This document shows, in pieces, positions 1 through 11,252 of a DNA stretch of 64,000 nt. The notes under the pieces were generated by a model. That model worked only from the letters and a program-made list of their open reading frames with translations, searched no databases and was not told the DNA's origin. The translations under genes and the position numbers were made by a program. This DNA is from Spisula solida (lineage: Eukaryota > Mollusca > Bivalvia > Venerida > Mactridae), in assembly GCA_947247005.1 (NCBI GenBank), contig OX365950.1:50506761-50570760 (forward strand), read 5' to 3'. Every line of letters starts with the position of its first letter. Positions within the stretch are counted from its first letter, which is position 1.

Positions 1-2790
1 TTACCATTTGAGAATCGGCAAAACGTAAATAACTTCACTGACGTCAGATCATAAATTTCGGTGTGTGGTGGTACCGTATGGTGATGTTTATATTTTAGCC
101 AAGTCAAAATTTATTTATTGTCGGAAAGTTGGTACAAACAAAATAACGTATAGCTTTTGTCCGACAAACAATAAGTACAATATAACAAATTATGAAGTCA
201 ATGTAACATAAAAATGTGAACATATCCTAAAATTAGCCATATTTTCTTTAAAAATGCGTTGTTTCACGAAATATGTTCAGCACTTGTATCCGAAAGGCTG
301 AAGTTTCACGTGATGTACATGTACTTTGTTTTTTCTCTGTGTCATCGGATATTAAAATGATAAACACAGTCTACGAATTTATTGAATTACCCTCGTAATA
401 AACAACCACAATATGAAAACAGTAATTATCTAATACATAATAAATACGTACCTTTTTGTCTGATTTATGAATATGTAATATGACTTTTCTAGAAATAATG
501 AGATTGTGATTTTTAGATTTTTGTCCGATTTAAAAAAAGTCTCTTCTAGAATTAATGAGGTTGTGATTATAAGGAGCGACCATGAAGTCCTTGGTTGATA
601 AAGTGTAAGGGGGGGGGGGGAGTAAAGTGTCACCTTTGAACAGTTAGGTAGAAGAAGAAGAATTTATTCAGTTTTGGTACAACAAATTACGCATTTTGAA
701 ATGAGTCAATATGACCCCTGGACAAACATAAGTAACAACAGATAAATGCATTTTAATAAATACAGTTCAATTGATATCCGATATTTTAAAATATTCTACA
801 CTGAGGACAAGAAGAATGATATAGTGGATGATGGCTTTAGTCAATCAAGCTTATTAAACAGTCATTCATCACCATATTACATATGTATATGCGAAGAAAG
901 CAAATAACTCGTTCAGTTGTGTGTTGTGTGCTGTGCTGTGCCCTGATTGAGGTGTATATTATTTCTTTTTTCTTTGATCGGCTGTTTCAGTTGTGTGTTG
1001 CCTTCCCTGTTCTGTTATCTAATATATATTTTCATCTTATGGAATATGTTCGTTCTTCGTACAAATATAGTCTCCATTGATTGCCTTAAAGTTGTCAAAA
1101 ACATTAAACATTAAACTTGAGAAAATGAGCAATGCGGAACGCGCTCAAGCCATCAGTTGTATGTATACACGAACTTCTGATTGGCCACGTGTTTTTTTTA
1201 ATATTTTAGCAAAGGTATTGTAGAAGTATCTAAATAATCAAAAACCCGATGATGTCTACTTATTTTGATGGGAAACATGGTCCTTCTGAGGGCGAGAGCG
1301 CGCTCCTAATTAATCATTCTCGCCATTTTTGTGTTTCATAAAGGCCAATCGACAGAGAATCATACCAATCTTTCAATGTGTTCCCGATAAGGCGATGTAT
1401 CGATACAAATTAAATTAAAAGTAGAAGGGAAGTTTTACTTTAATGCTTAATATGATTCCCGAACGGATTGAAATATCTATTTTGTACATAGCGTAAAAGT
1501 TTATTTATTTTGTACCCGATACTATGGTTATTTTAAATCATTTTTAAATTTAAAGCATTTTGGTCCTTTTTAACTTGGAAAACTATCACTCTCGATTCCC
1601 TCGATTTGTACACTTCTCAAGTTTAAAACAACTTTGGTGGCATGCCTTGACCAGTATGCACTTGAATAATCATATTGAGCACATGTATGTGATGTAGGGA
1701 AATATTGGGCATTCTGGGGTAAATAACAGTGAAAATGTTCTAAGTACAAGAAGTGTGTATTATTATTTTACATAACACAATGGTAACAGTACATTATCGA
1801 TATGCAGTGCACACATGGTGTGGTTGTGTGTTGGTCATTGTGTCTTGTATGTTTTTGTGTTGTCTGTGCTCGGTTGGTTAAATTGAGTGCTGCCTTACCT
1901 GTCCGACTTGATATTATCTTTTTACTAGTTTCAGAACTTTTCCAAAGACCCTCGCGTAATATCTGACGTCAATACCTTGAGTCATAATTATGTTTATTAT
2001 AAGATGCTCTACACGCCATTCGACTGCGCAGTAAAACGTAATGATCAATTTTGGACAGAGGACATTCATATTTGTTGTATCGGTAAGTTTGCATCTTCAA
2101 TCTGAATTTTTTTTTAATTTGTGTACATAGAGAGTTCATCTGTCGGATTTGCTATAATAGCGTTGTTGGTAACCATTACAAAGCATGCCCAATGATGCAG
2201 TTTTACTGTTGTAACTAGGTCATTCAGCGTAGGCATTCCGCCTTTTGTTTGTTAAATCTTTTCTATTCAGCTTTTAAACAGTGGGACAAGGGATGTTTAA
2301 TTTTCTTGGTCGGTAGTGTGTTGGGCACTTCTTCGTTTTAAGATTTCTGAGAGCTAAAACTAGGCATTGTAGTCCTTTTGCTGTGGAAACTGGGTCATTC
2401 AGCTAGTTATAATTTATTATACTTTTCGACAGCTTGGACTTGGGCGGATCTGCGCTTGTTTAGTTGGGCATTGTGTCTTTGTGTGTTTTATGTTTCCTGT
2501 GCTCGGTTGATTCAGTTGGGCATTGTGATTTGTGTTTTTAATGTTTTCTGTGCTCGGCTGGTTAAGTTGAGTGCTGCCTTCCCTGTCTGACTTAATATAA
2601 TCTTTTTTTATACGAGTATTAATTACGGTGCATGTACACTTTTATCGAACCAAATGGAAACATGAAAAAGGACGTTGTATCTGTTCAGTCTTTTCTTGTT
2701 CATTTTTGTAATTGGCTTGTAATTGTCGCTTGTGATTTTTCTTGTTTGTTTTTTCCTTGTTGTGCCTTTCATGCTCTGCTGTGTCTTTTG
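1..2790. other. non-coding stretch, AT-rich
   Basis: I see no supportable gene here. It holds a poly-G run near 609-620, and two copies (about 1815-1925 and 2480-2612) of a dispersed repeat with the core TGTGCTCGGTTGGTTAA followed by an AGTGCTGCCTT block. Short open frames are unremarkable for AT-rich DNA. Confidence 0.6.
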
Positions 2791-3106
2791 ATTGCTTCCT
2801 TCACTGACCGATTTGCTTCCTTCACTGACCGATTTGCTTCCTTCACTGACCGATTGCTTCCTTCACTGACCGATTGCTTCCTTCACTGACCGATTTGCTT
2901 CCTTCACTGACCGATTGCTTCCTTCACTGACCGATTTGCTTCCTTCACTGACCGATTGCTTCCTTCACTGACCGATTACTTTCTTCACTGACCGATTTGC
3001 TTCCTTCACTGACCGATTGCTTCCTTCACTGGCTGATTTGCTTCCTTCACTGACTGACCGATTGCTTCCTTCACTGACCGATTGCTTCCTTCACTGACGG
3101 ATTTGC
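2791..3106. repeat. 20/21-bp minisatellite, about 15 copies
   Basis: The unit ATTGCTTCCTTCACTGACCG repeats with an extra T in some copies, so unit length alternates between 20 and 21 bp. Because lengths alternate, any reading frame shifts repeatedly; the translated 'SFTDR' pattern is a by-product. It lies about 280 bp upstream of the ectodomain gene start. Confidence 0.9.
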
Positions 3107-3386
3107 TATTATACGGGAATTAAACGAGACAGGCATTACATGTATTAGTTAGTTTTGCACATTTGCATAGAATTAATCTAAGGTACAGTCAACTATGTTT
3201 AGTCAAATTCGTCAGACACCGGCGAAATTTGGTTGATTAATAATACTCGATGATGAATCTTTGCTCAAGCTAGCCTTTGTTAGACGCAATATATCCAGGC
3301 TATATGTTTCAAAAATGTCATTTATACAATCACGTATAAGTTTTTTCCATTGTTAATTTTCCATGATTTATAGTTCAGATTTGAAA

Positions 3387-3561
3387 ATGGACCTATACGT
3401 TGCTATGGTAGTAATCTACAGTTTGCTTATTGTTTACCCGGCTTGCGGAGATTCGATGAACACAACGTTTAAAGACAAGATAATTGGTTTTCTGCAAGAA
3501 CTATGTCCTCGATCTGGTGTGTGCTCTAATGAAGATGAAGACAAAAAGTCGTGTTGCCGAG
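3387..3561 (+). CDS. exon 1 of Cys-rich secreted protein (signal peptide)
   Basis: Start chosen at the ATG at 3387 (MDLYVAMVVIYSLLIVYPACG), which places a hydrophobic signal-like core at residues 3-17. An upstream in-frame ATG at 3363 would add eight residues. The exon continues with CPRSGVCSNEDEDKKSCCR. Reading on unspliced gives a stop within four codons, so a splice is needed; G|GT at 3561/3562 leaves one base of a codon, exactly complemented by the two bases opening the next exon. The donor is poor after GT (a T run), which lowers confidence. Confidence 0.6.
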
Positions 3562-4233
3562 GTTTTTTTTGATTTATGTATTTATTTATTTGTTCATATC
3601 ATTTTATGGTCACAGTATAACTAAACTGTAAATTTGATTATCCTGTCAAAATCTTGACTTTTGTTATAAAGTCTAAAATATGCTTCGTTCAATTCCAAAT
3701 GACTGGTTTAGTTTCATATGACTGGTTTACTTCCATATGACTGGTTGTAATCCACGACGAAGCATGATAAGAAACCATCATATATAGTGAAACTCCTTTT
3801 CTGTAAATTTGACGTAGGTGTGTGGATACAATTAATTTTAGTTTGTTTCCAAATGTAAGTTGATATGATTTCACATATAAAGACTGTATGTCACTGGTAC
3901 AGTTTAATACTAAATTTGCTTCAGGAATTAGTAATTCTTTTTAACTGTGGCAATTTCGTTTGATTCACCGGCTGCATATGTGTCTCCACTGTACATGAAA
4001 TTCGTGTGAGTTTTGCGCGTTGTTATGGATGTAACGCAACCTTTTAACAAGTTTTAGACATTATGCGACAATAAGTTGGCGTAGCTTGTTATTCTGGAAC
4101 TACACATGAAGCACAGAAGCAATATCACACCTTAATTTGATTAGCGCAGACGAATCACTTTATTTTGTTAAGTGTTGCGTTTTCAAAGTGTACCGATATT
4201 TTATTTTTGCTTTGTTTTCACTGATTATTACAG
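3562..4233 (+). other. intron 1 of ectodomain gene
   Basis: 672 nt, with a pyrimidine-rich tract ending TTATTACAG before 4234. It contains three 18-bp tandem units 'catatgactggttta(g/c)tt' at about 3694-3748. Nothing else was recognised. Confidence 0.55.
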
Positions 4234-5054
4234 CTTGTTCCTGTGCTCCGGATTGCTTCAACGATAATTGTTGTTTTCCTGAACAACCGGAGAATCGATC
4301 CGATGGAACCACCATACACCCTCTCAAACGACCTCATAGTCAGTGTCTTTACCCACTCTCTGAGCCGCACGAGGACGCTTTGACCAGAGTTTTAAACCAA
4401 GCCTACTACATGGTCACATCATCTCTAAATGAGAAATCCAGTTCAGTTGTGCCTTGTGGTGACATGCAAGTAGCACCATGGGGGAGCTTGTATCCTGTCT
4501 TTTCTCTAGAAGATGGAACCATTTATAAAAACCGATTCTGTGCGGAAGAGAATCACGTGACGGAATGGGAATTGTGGGATGGTTATCTAGTATGTGATGA
4601 TAAAAATGCTGCCTCCACCGCTTCTCTATACGACGGTATGGTTCCTGAGACATGCAAAATACAGTTCGATTATGATGTTGATCTTCTTGAGTCTGAAATA
4701 TGCTATGTACGAGGCGATTATAAGGACATTTGCTGGGAAGATGAGTTTCCAATCCCAGCAATAACAACGGCATCCAAAGATGAAATAATAACAGCTTGCA
4801 TCAGTGGTACTATGTCGCCATACAGAGGGTTTGTAAACGTATTCTGTAACATATGTTCTGGTCAACCGCTCGGCACATGTTCAGAAACTCACGATGGTTA
4901 CAAGGGAACATTTGGTCAACCAGGATTTGCGGCATTTATAGATTCACGCTATCTACATACTAGTAGTAACGATGAGAGCGAGTCTTACACAATGACAATT
5001 CCCAAACAGAATTTGAATACTGCGTGTATTGTTAATGGTGTCCAAAATGATTTA
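4234..5054 (+). CDS. exon 2 of Cys-rich secreted protein
   Basis: Residues 59-332. It opens with ACSCAPDCFNDNCCF, completing a CC-CxC-CxxxxCC cysteine pattern begun in exon 1. Two blocks of the type seen in molluscan GPCR N-termini follow: YPVFSLEDGTIYKNRFCAE with W-E-L-W-x-x-Y-L-V-C, and YRGFVNVFCNICSGQPLG. There is no transmembrane segment. The open frame can be extended 5' of 4234 without an ATG (first codon TTG near 4137), but the hydrophobic tract translated there coincides with the polypyrimidine tract of the acceptor, so I treat it as intron. The exon ends at VNGVQNDL followed by GTAAGT, phase 0. Confidence 0.7.
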
Positions 5055-5782
5055 GTAAGTTTACGTTTATAATCTTCAAACACATAATTTTGAATACTGC
5101 GTGCATCGCTTATGATGTCCAAAATGATTTAGTAAGTTTATATTTATAATCTTCAAACACATAATTTTGAATACTGCGTGCATCGTTTATGATGTCCAAA
5201 ATGATTTAGTAAGTTTATATTTATAATCTTCAAACACATAATTTTGAATACTGCGTGCATCGTTTATGATGTCCAAAATGATTTAGTAAGTTTATATTTA
5301 TGATCTTCAAACGCACCATTTTGAATACTGCGTGCATCGTTTATGATGTCCAAAATGATTTAGTAAGTTTATATTTATGATCTTCAAACGCACCATTTTG
5401 AATACTGCGTGCATCGTTTATGATGTCCAAAATGATTTAGTAAGTTTATATTTATAATCTTCAAACACATAATTTTGAATACTGCGTGCATCGTTTATGA
5501 TGTCCAAAATGATTTAGTAAGTTTATATTTATAATCTTCAAACACATAATTTTGAATACTGCGTGCATCGTTTATGATGTCGAAAATGATTTAGTAAGTT
5601 TATATTTATAATCTTCAAACGCACCATTTTGAATACTGCGTGTATTGTTAATGATGTCGAAAATGATTTAGTAAGTTTATATTTATAATCTTCAAACACA
5701 CCATTTTGAATACTGCGTGTATCCTTAATGATGTCCAAAATGATTTAGTAAGTTTATATTTATAATCTTCAAACACATCAAT
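5013..5782. repeat. ten tandem 77-bp copies of the exon 2/intron 2 junction
   Basis: Copies start at 5013, 5090, 5167, 5244, 5321, 5398, 5475, 5552, 5629 and 5706, all exactly 77 bp apart. Copy 1 is the last 42 nt of exon 2 plus the first 35 nt of intron 2. Each further copy repeats TTGAATACTGCGTG, AAAATGATTTAGTAAGTTTA and ATCTTCAAAC with few changes, so each carries a potential GTAAGT donor. Copies 2-10 lie in the intron in this gene model. Confidence 0.95.
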
Positions 5783-7979
5783 CTTGCTGTTATGAACGAA
5801 TACATTTAGAATATACATAATCTATGTCTTTCTATTGGAGTACATTATGTTTACTCTTAATACCGACTGCCTCCGCCAAACGTGTTCCGTCTTCTTGACC
5901 TGGACGGTATAAAGAACCGCTTGGTCGTCTTATAAATATCATACTCGGTTTGTTTCCTAATCACAATAGCTTATACCAATCCGTGTTTCTCATACTGATC
6001 TCGAACTTGAGTGTGTTATGGTCGTTATTCAAGCGTGATTGGCTTTATCTATTGTTATAGATCTGGGCACGAAATACTTAAATATACCCAAATATCAAAT
6101 ATGTATACCCTAATATAACGTAATATCTACAAATTTTACCAAAATATTTGCATTTTATGAACAATTTAGCGAAAATATCTATTTACGCTGTTTAATGAAT
6201 ACTAGTAAACAAATGTAAAATAGTAAGTTTCGAGAGCTGTAGTTGGATTCATGCGTTTGTTATCCGTTTTGTTTGGATCGGTATGTATCTGTTTAAAGTG
6301 AACGTTTCGTGGACATCACACAGCGGTTCTCTTGTCAGTTTAACCGTTTCATTGACGTTTGATGCGTTCATTGGATGGAGGCGCACGAACCGTCTGTCAA
6401 ACATCTATAAAAGTATAAATACTATTTAGGTAACTACAGAGATACTTTGAAACAGATGAGAGCCGTCTATCGTGACCAGTATTTGGACGTTCTAAACATG
6501 AAACGACCAGTACCGTCAACCAACGATACATTTCTATGTTTGTTAATATTGTTATGTACAAGTCAAATACTTTTCTCCGAACAGATTATTTACCGACTAG
6601 TATTATCGACTTCATTACCGGTTAATCTCACCTAATCAACTCTACTTGAAACCTGTATGTTTTAGTTTATGTACAGTGGTACATACACGGTGTTTAAAGG
6701 CATTAAAAAGCTTCAAAATCTTAGGGTCTTAAAAACCATTGAGTTGAATAGTACGAATCGGGTTGGGGTGGAATAGTTCTTGCAGTTCTGGGTTAAATGA
6801 GCTAGGTTTGAATAAGCTGACATTATTTACAGGGTTCCGCGTACCGCACATTAATTAAATGTATACGACACTATACATGTATATCAATTGTAAAGAATCA
6901 GACCCACAGTGTGACACCGAATAAGCGAGAGTATCTGGCTCAGTTCCACACTGTATATGATTACGTAACAGTCCTTGCAGACGATAACACCGTTTATTCA
7001 TGAAGCCAAATTGATCACGTGACTCTGCGCAATATGATTTGACGCAGCCCACCAATTACCATAAATGGCGACTATGTAATGGGGTGTATCTTTAATACTA
7101 TTATATCGTTGGTTTTCAAACTTCGCCATAACATTACATGCTACAAGTTGGACGACGTCTGCAAAAATGACGACATTTGGACGTTATGTACTAAAATAAA
7201 CAAAAGTTGAACTCCAAAAGTGCCAACTTCGTGACGCAAAAGTGACGTCACCAGAAAGTAAGGAAAAACGGACAAACACAAAGTTCTTTCAACATCAAGA
7301 TGATTAAGTCCTCTGAATCGTATGAAATTATCGTAACTACATTTTGAAAAACAGTGCTGCGAGTCGTTTATCAATTTTAGAATGGCACAAATGCTTTAAT
7401 GATAACTGTTAAGCTTCGTAAGACAGGGAAGTAATAGGAAATCATAAGAACGTCTGTGACGTCAGTTACCGAGACATTTTCAAAATACCAACGTTTCATG
7501 GTACGGATTCTCGCCCAGATATTCGATGTAAGATCCGAAAAATACATGCGATTCTAACCAACGCTTTATTTGTGTGAGTCATTGTGGTACTGGAAAGTAT
7601 TCATCACCCTATATCACTATAAACGTCGTATTTCGTAGCCCTATAGGAGCACTAACGCCGTGTAAAATAGCGCGACGTCATTAAAAATTGTGCGCCGGGT
7701 CAACGTTAGTGACCTTTTTTAGTCACCTGTAACTCTCGGACCGCGTATATGTTTTAGTTGATATGTTTACAGTATGTAGAAAAAAGATTCCGATTTATGC
7801 TGGTATATAATTTCACTTATTTCGTTTAACCATGCAATAGTCCTGTTTATTTTTGAACGTTCCACGTACGTGGTGATGTGCTCCTCCATAGCCAAATCGC
7901 TTTATGCATTCCATTATGCACGTATTACCTGCGGCCTCGAGACCGCAGGTAATGAAATAATTTGTAATATTTTTTCCAG
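5055..7979 (+). other. intron 2 of ectodomain gene
   Basis: 2925 nt from GTAAGT to TTTTTTCCAG. It holds nine of the ten 77-bp repeats and a 30-bp near-perfect palindrome at 7924-7953, 26 nt before the exon. Between 5783 and 7923 I see no gene; short frames at 6447-6635 and on the minus strand at 6855-7374 show no recognisable features. Confidence 0.65.
7924..7953. repeat. 30-bp palindrome beside exon 3 acceptor
   Basis: ATTACCTGCGG and CCGCAGGTAAT flank an eight-base CTCGAG-centred core, giving a hairpin-capable sequence with one mismatch. It ends 26 nt upstream of exon 3 and could affect branchpoint accessibility; that is inference. Confidence 0.8.
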
Positions 7980-8720
7980 GTTCGGGAAGAATGCCGAAGA
8001 ATTTCCTGTCCAGCAGGTCAGATATACGACGATACAAATACGTGCATATATCCCGGAAACAAGTGGTTAGTTAAAAGGATTATGTTACAACTAGATATAA
8101 CATCAGAACAACCCTTCTCCATTATACCATTATTAACATCTTTTGAAAACCTTAAATCTCCTTTCTCCAAAGGTTGGAACATAAACATGGTTATGTACCG
8201 GGGCACAAACGAAAACAATATTTTAAGTAGTATAATAGTAGTTCAAACCTTGAATTTTCAAAAACCGTTTAAACCGTCAATCGTTCTTAAGCGTATACAT
8301 AAAGCTGTGAATAAACCCTGGCTTCTCGTATCCAACAATGCAACCACTTCATTAAATGCCAAATTTTATGGAAGACCTTTGCTGGGACATGATATTTTAT
8401 ATTCGTCCAATGACTTCGAAATCGTGGAGGCGGTACCTATAACCAGTTTATATTTCTGTGATCAGGTAGCGCTACATCCAGGGGAGTATGTATACAATAG
8501 TCATGATAGCACTTTGACCAACTTGATCACAAACGATACTGTGTTTAAGTCAGATTTTACATGGATTGATACCCTTAACGGCACCTCCCCAGCGGTTTGT
8601 CTTGATACATCCGGCTTACAGAGGATGGTTACCTCGAATGCTCTGACACCGGAACCATGTACGGTAGTTTGTCTTATAATGGTGCTTCTTAGTAAAGCAT
8701 TGCAGACCATCATTCAGTGA
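7980..8720 (+). CDS. exon 3 (terminal) of Cys-rich secreted protein
   Basis: Residues 333-578 and a TGA stop. The exon follows a TTTTTTCCAG acceptor and opens in phase 0 with VREECRRISCPAGQIYDD then TNTCIYPGNKW, the C-x-C-P-x-G-x-x-Y-D-x-x-x-x-C block expected late in these receptor ectodomains. Later come FCDQVALHPGEYVYNSHD and AVCLDTSG, matching the segment that normally lies directly before helix 1. The C-terminus (EPCTVVCLIMVLLSKALQTII) is weakly hydrophobic and may be the remnant of helix 1 or a weak anchor. An ATG-based start at 8082 would drop the conserved opening and is less likely. No helix-containing continuation was found in any frame directly downstream. Confidence 0.65.
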   Translation, partial: VREECRRISCPAGQIYDDTNTCIYPGNKWLVKRIMLQLDITSEQPFSIIPLLTSFENLKSPFSKGWNINMVMYRGTNENNILSSIIVVQTLNFQKPFKPSIVLKRIHKAVNKPWLLVSNNATTSLNAKFYGRPLLGHDILYSSNDFEIVEAVPITSLYFCDQVALHPGEYVYNSHDSTLTNLITNDTVFKSDFTWIDTLNGTSPAVCLDTSGLQRMVTSNALTPEPCTVVCLIMVLLSKALQTIIQ

Positions 8721-9843
8721 CTCAAGTGATTTGTGTCATCTTTGCAGTAGTTGTTTAGAAAGTACAGTAATTGTCAGTATTCATTAAACTGCAACATACG
8801 ATACGATATCTGGATCCTTATATTTCCATTAGTACTTTAAATCAAAATGAAATTATTTGTTTTCTACGAGTAAGACGGTCAAAACAAGGGAGATCACTCT
8901 TATTTATACGAAATGGTGCTTGTTGTTTCACGCACCAATAACTTCATATCAATAGTATTTTGATCGCAAATTCTTCTCAGAAATCAATGTTGATGGTCTA
9001 TGGCTTACATACATGTATGATATGCCAAATTCCAATCAATAAAACTAATCGCAAATTGTCAATGAAAAGTAGCATGCTTTTTTGACTAATTTTGACACCT
9101 ATTTTCGCGACTTTGAGATGCTCTTATTTTGTTCAAAATGGCAATCAAGTACAGCAAATCATGTTTTTATGGAAGGAATTTACATTATTTACGGTATGAT
9201 AGCTGTGGAATAATATTATTTCCCGAAAGGAAGTTTTAATCGACAGTTATTCGCAAAAAGTCGCAGTGTTTATTACTAGCCATTTGCAAAGGCAACAGAA
9301 ACAACATTCCGGTAATTAAATTGTATTGATTTTTTTCACGAAATATTGCCGAAATCTTGATGGTTCCAGAAATGTAAAAGGATTTAAAGATATCAACGAA
9401 GTTTCTTATTTGTGACCCAAGTGACAATACATATCGAACACCCCTCGTATATACTAGTATTGACACATTTTAAACATTACAAAACAAATGACAATGTCAA
9501 CCCTTGAACTACAAGTAACAATAGTCGTCCTCGAACTGTAACGTAGGAACTATTCGTGTTTCAATGCAAATGTTACGGTAGTATCTTCTTGACAATAACA
9601 ATCTTTATTTCATTATTATGTTCATGAATTACTGATTAAATAGATTGTAGCAAGTATGTCTTATATGTTTTTTGTGAAGTTGTATAAAGTTGACATATAG
9701 AAAATGTTACTCAACATTTAACATATGGATTACTTTATCTTGTTAAATATTCGTCATATGATACAGGATATGCGTGAAGTTGACATCCTCGCAGCTTATC
9801 CAAACTACTGAAGGTAAATCCACCCACCACCCAAACACAATAC
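8721..9843. other. non-coding stretch
   Basis: AT-rich sequence after the ectodomain gene stop. I see no coding exon. A minus-strand open frame at 9236-9466 has no recognisable domain. Confidence 0.5.
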
Positions 9844-10456
9844 ACACTACAAGTATAACACTACAAGTATAACACTACAAGTATAACACTACATGTATAA
9901 CACTACATGTATAACACTACAAGTATAACACTACAAGTATAACACTACAAGTATAACACTACATGTATAACACTACAAGTATAACACTACATGTATAACA
10001 CTACAAGTATAACACTACAAGTATAACACTACATGTATAACACTACATGTATAACACTACATGTATAACACTACATGTATAACACTACATGTATAACACT
10101 ACAAGTATAACACTACATGTATAACACTACAAGTATAACACTACAAGTATAACACTACATGTATAACACTACATGTATAACACTACATGTATAACACTAC
10201 AAGTATAACACTACATGTATAACACTACATGTATAACACTACATGTATAACACTACATGTATAACACTACAAGTATAACACAACATGTATAACACTACAT
10301 GTATAACACAACATGTATAACACTACAAGTATAACACTACATGTATAACACTACATGTATAACACAACATGTATAACACTACAAGTATAACACTACATGT
10401 ATAACACTACATGTATAACACTACATGTATAACACTACAAGTATAACACTACATAA
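9844..10456. repeat. 14-bp minisatellite, about 43 copies
   Basis: The unit AACACTACAAGTAT or AACACTACATGTAT repeats almost without interruption. The main variable site is one base (A or T in ACA[A/T]GT); a few late copies read AACACAACATGTAT. The T form creates an ACATGT palindrome. Confidence 0.95.
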
Positions 10457-11103
10457 CACCGTCTTAGAATCCTGGCATTGGTAAAGGTACTAGTTCTTTT
10501 CTCAACAGTTTTCAGTAACTAGTAACTCGTATATTACATGTATACGATAGCAGATTCACCTCGACAGTTTTCCTAGACATAGCCAAGATCGGACTTTTAC
10601 GTAGATGATTGAGAACATACTAAATGAAAAAGGATTATATTAAGTCAGACAGGGAATGCAGCACTCATCTTAACCAGCCGAGCACAGAAAACATTAAAAA
10701 CCAACAAAGCACATTTACCCAACTGAAAACACGGCATCCCGTACCGAAAGTCTGCCGCCTCAGTCAGTCAAACTAAAACGGAACGAGAGCCAGGTGAAGA
10801 GGAAAATAACAACTGGACATTACACATCAACAGGACAATCTACAACATATATATAGTGTACATGGAATTTTGAAATATACGAAGCAGCCTTGTGCTGGAC
10901 AACGAAATTGCAGAATGGCACATACAAAATGAACAAAGTTTAACATGAATGTGAAGTTAAAATAGTTATTTATGCTGATTCCAGTTCCTGGTGATGAGTT
11001 CAGTTCACATAACTTTACTTAAATGTTTTAGCTGCTATAGTTTTCTCACAATAGCATAAGAAAGTCAAATATTTGCTATAAGATATGTCTATGAAACATG
11101 CCC
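10457..11103. other. non-coding stretch with inverted dispersed repeat
   Basis: About 10636-10712 is a minus-orientation copy of the dispersed repeat seen at 1815-1925 and 2480-2612 (AGTCAGACAGGGAATGCAGC, then AACCAGCCGAGCACAG). No gene seen. Confidence 0.55.
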
Positions 11104-11252
11104 AGGGCTGGTATTCAATATTGATCTTACTTGACTTAGGATCAGGACAACCAATCAGATCTCACCATACTAGACTCTTGGACAGTAACAGGCAATACGA
11201 TTGGCTATCTTTATTCACCAATTAAATAAGATCAATATTGAATACCATCCCA
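11104..11252. mobile_element. short MITE with 24-bp terminal inverted repeats
   Basis: The left end GGTATTCAATATTGATCTTA and the right end TAAGATCAATATTGAATACC are exact reverse complements over 20 bases. Total length is about 150 bp with no coding capacity. A fragment of the same end (GGTATTCAATATTAATCT) recurs at about 48041-48058. Confidence 0.8.

Larger units (their letters stand above)
3387..8720 (+). other. three-exon gene, secreted Cys-rich GPCR-ectodomain-like protein
   Basis: Gene span of exons 3387-3561, 4234-5054 and 7980-8720. Seen directly: an N-terminal hydrophobic signal-like segment, two intron junctions with GT..AG ends whose phases match exactly (phase 1, then phase 0), and a 578-codon reading frame to a TGA. 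Family knowledge: molluscan secretin/adhesion-like GPCRs often start with a CC-CxC-CxxxxCC knot, continue with 'YxNxxCAxC' blocks, and reach a 'CxxxxCPxGxxYDxxxxxC' block and a 'VCxD' motif just before the first helix; all these are recognisable here. The seven helices are absent: the frame ends about 35 residues after AVCLD. It could be a secreted decoy-like paralogue or a truncated receptor gene. I infer the family from memory of such proteins, not from a search. Confidence 0.6.

Noticed and set aside
2632..2889. 85-codon frame with SFTDR repeats
   Set aside because: A by-product of the 20/21-bp minisatellite; unit lengths break the frame.
4137..4233. Upstream extension of exon 2 with a hydrophobic segment (possible signal peptide)
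   Set aside because: No ATG, and the hydrophobic codons coincide with the polypyrimidine tract of a good acceptor whose phase fits exon 1.
4414..4865. Minus-strand frames of 119 and 79 codons opposite exon 2
   Set aside because: Shadows of the plus-strand Cys-rich exon, which has splice signals and conserved-style motifs.
8501..8713. Minus-strand 70-codon frame
   Set aside because: Lies opposite exon 3 and shows no motifs.
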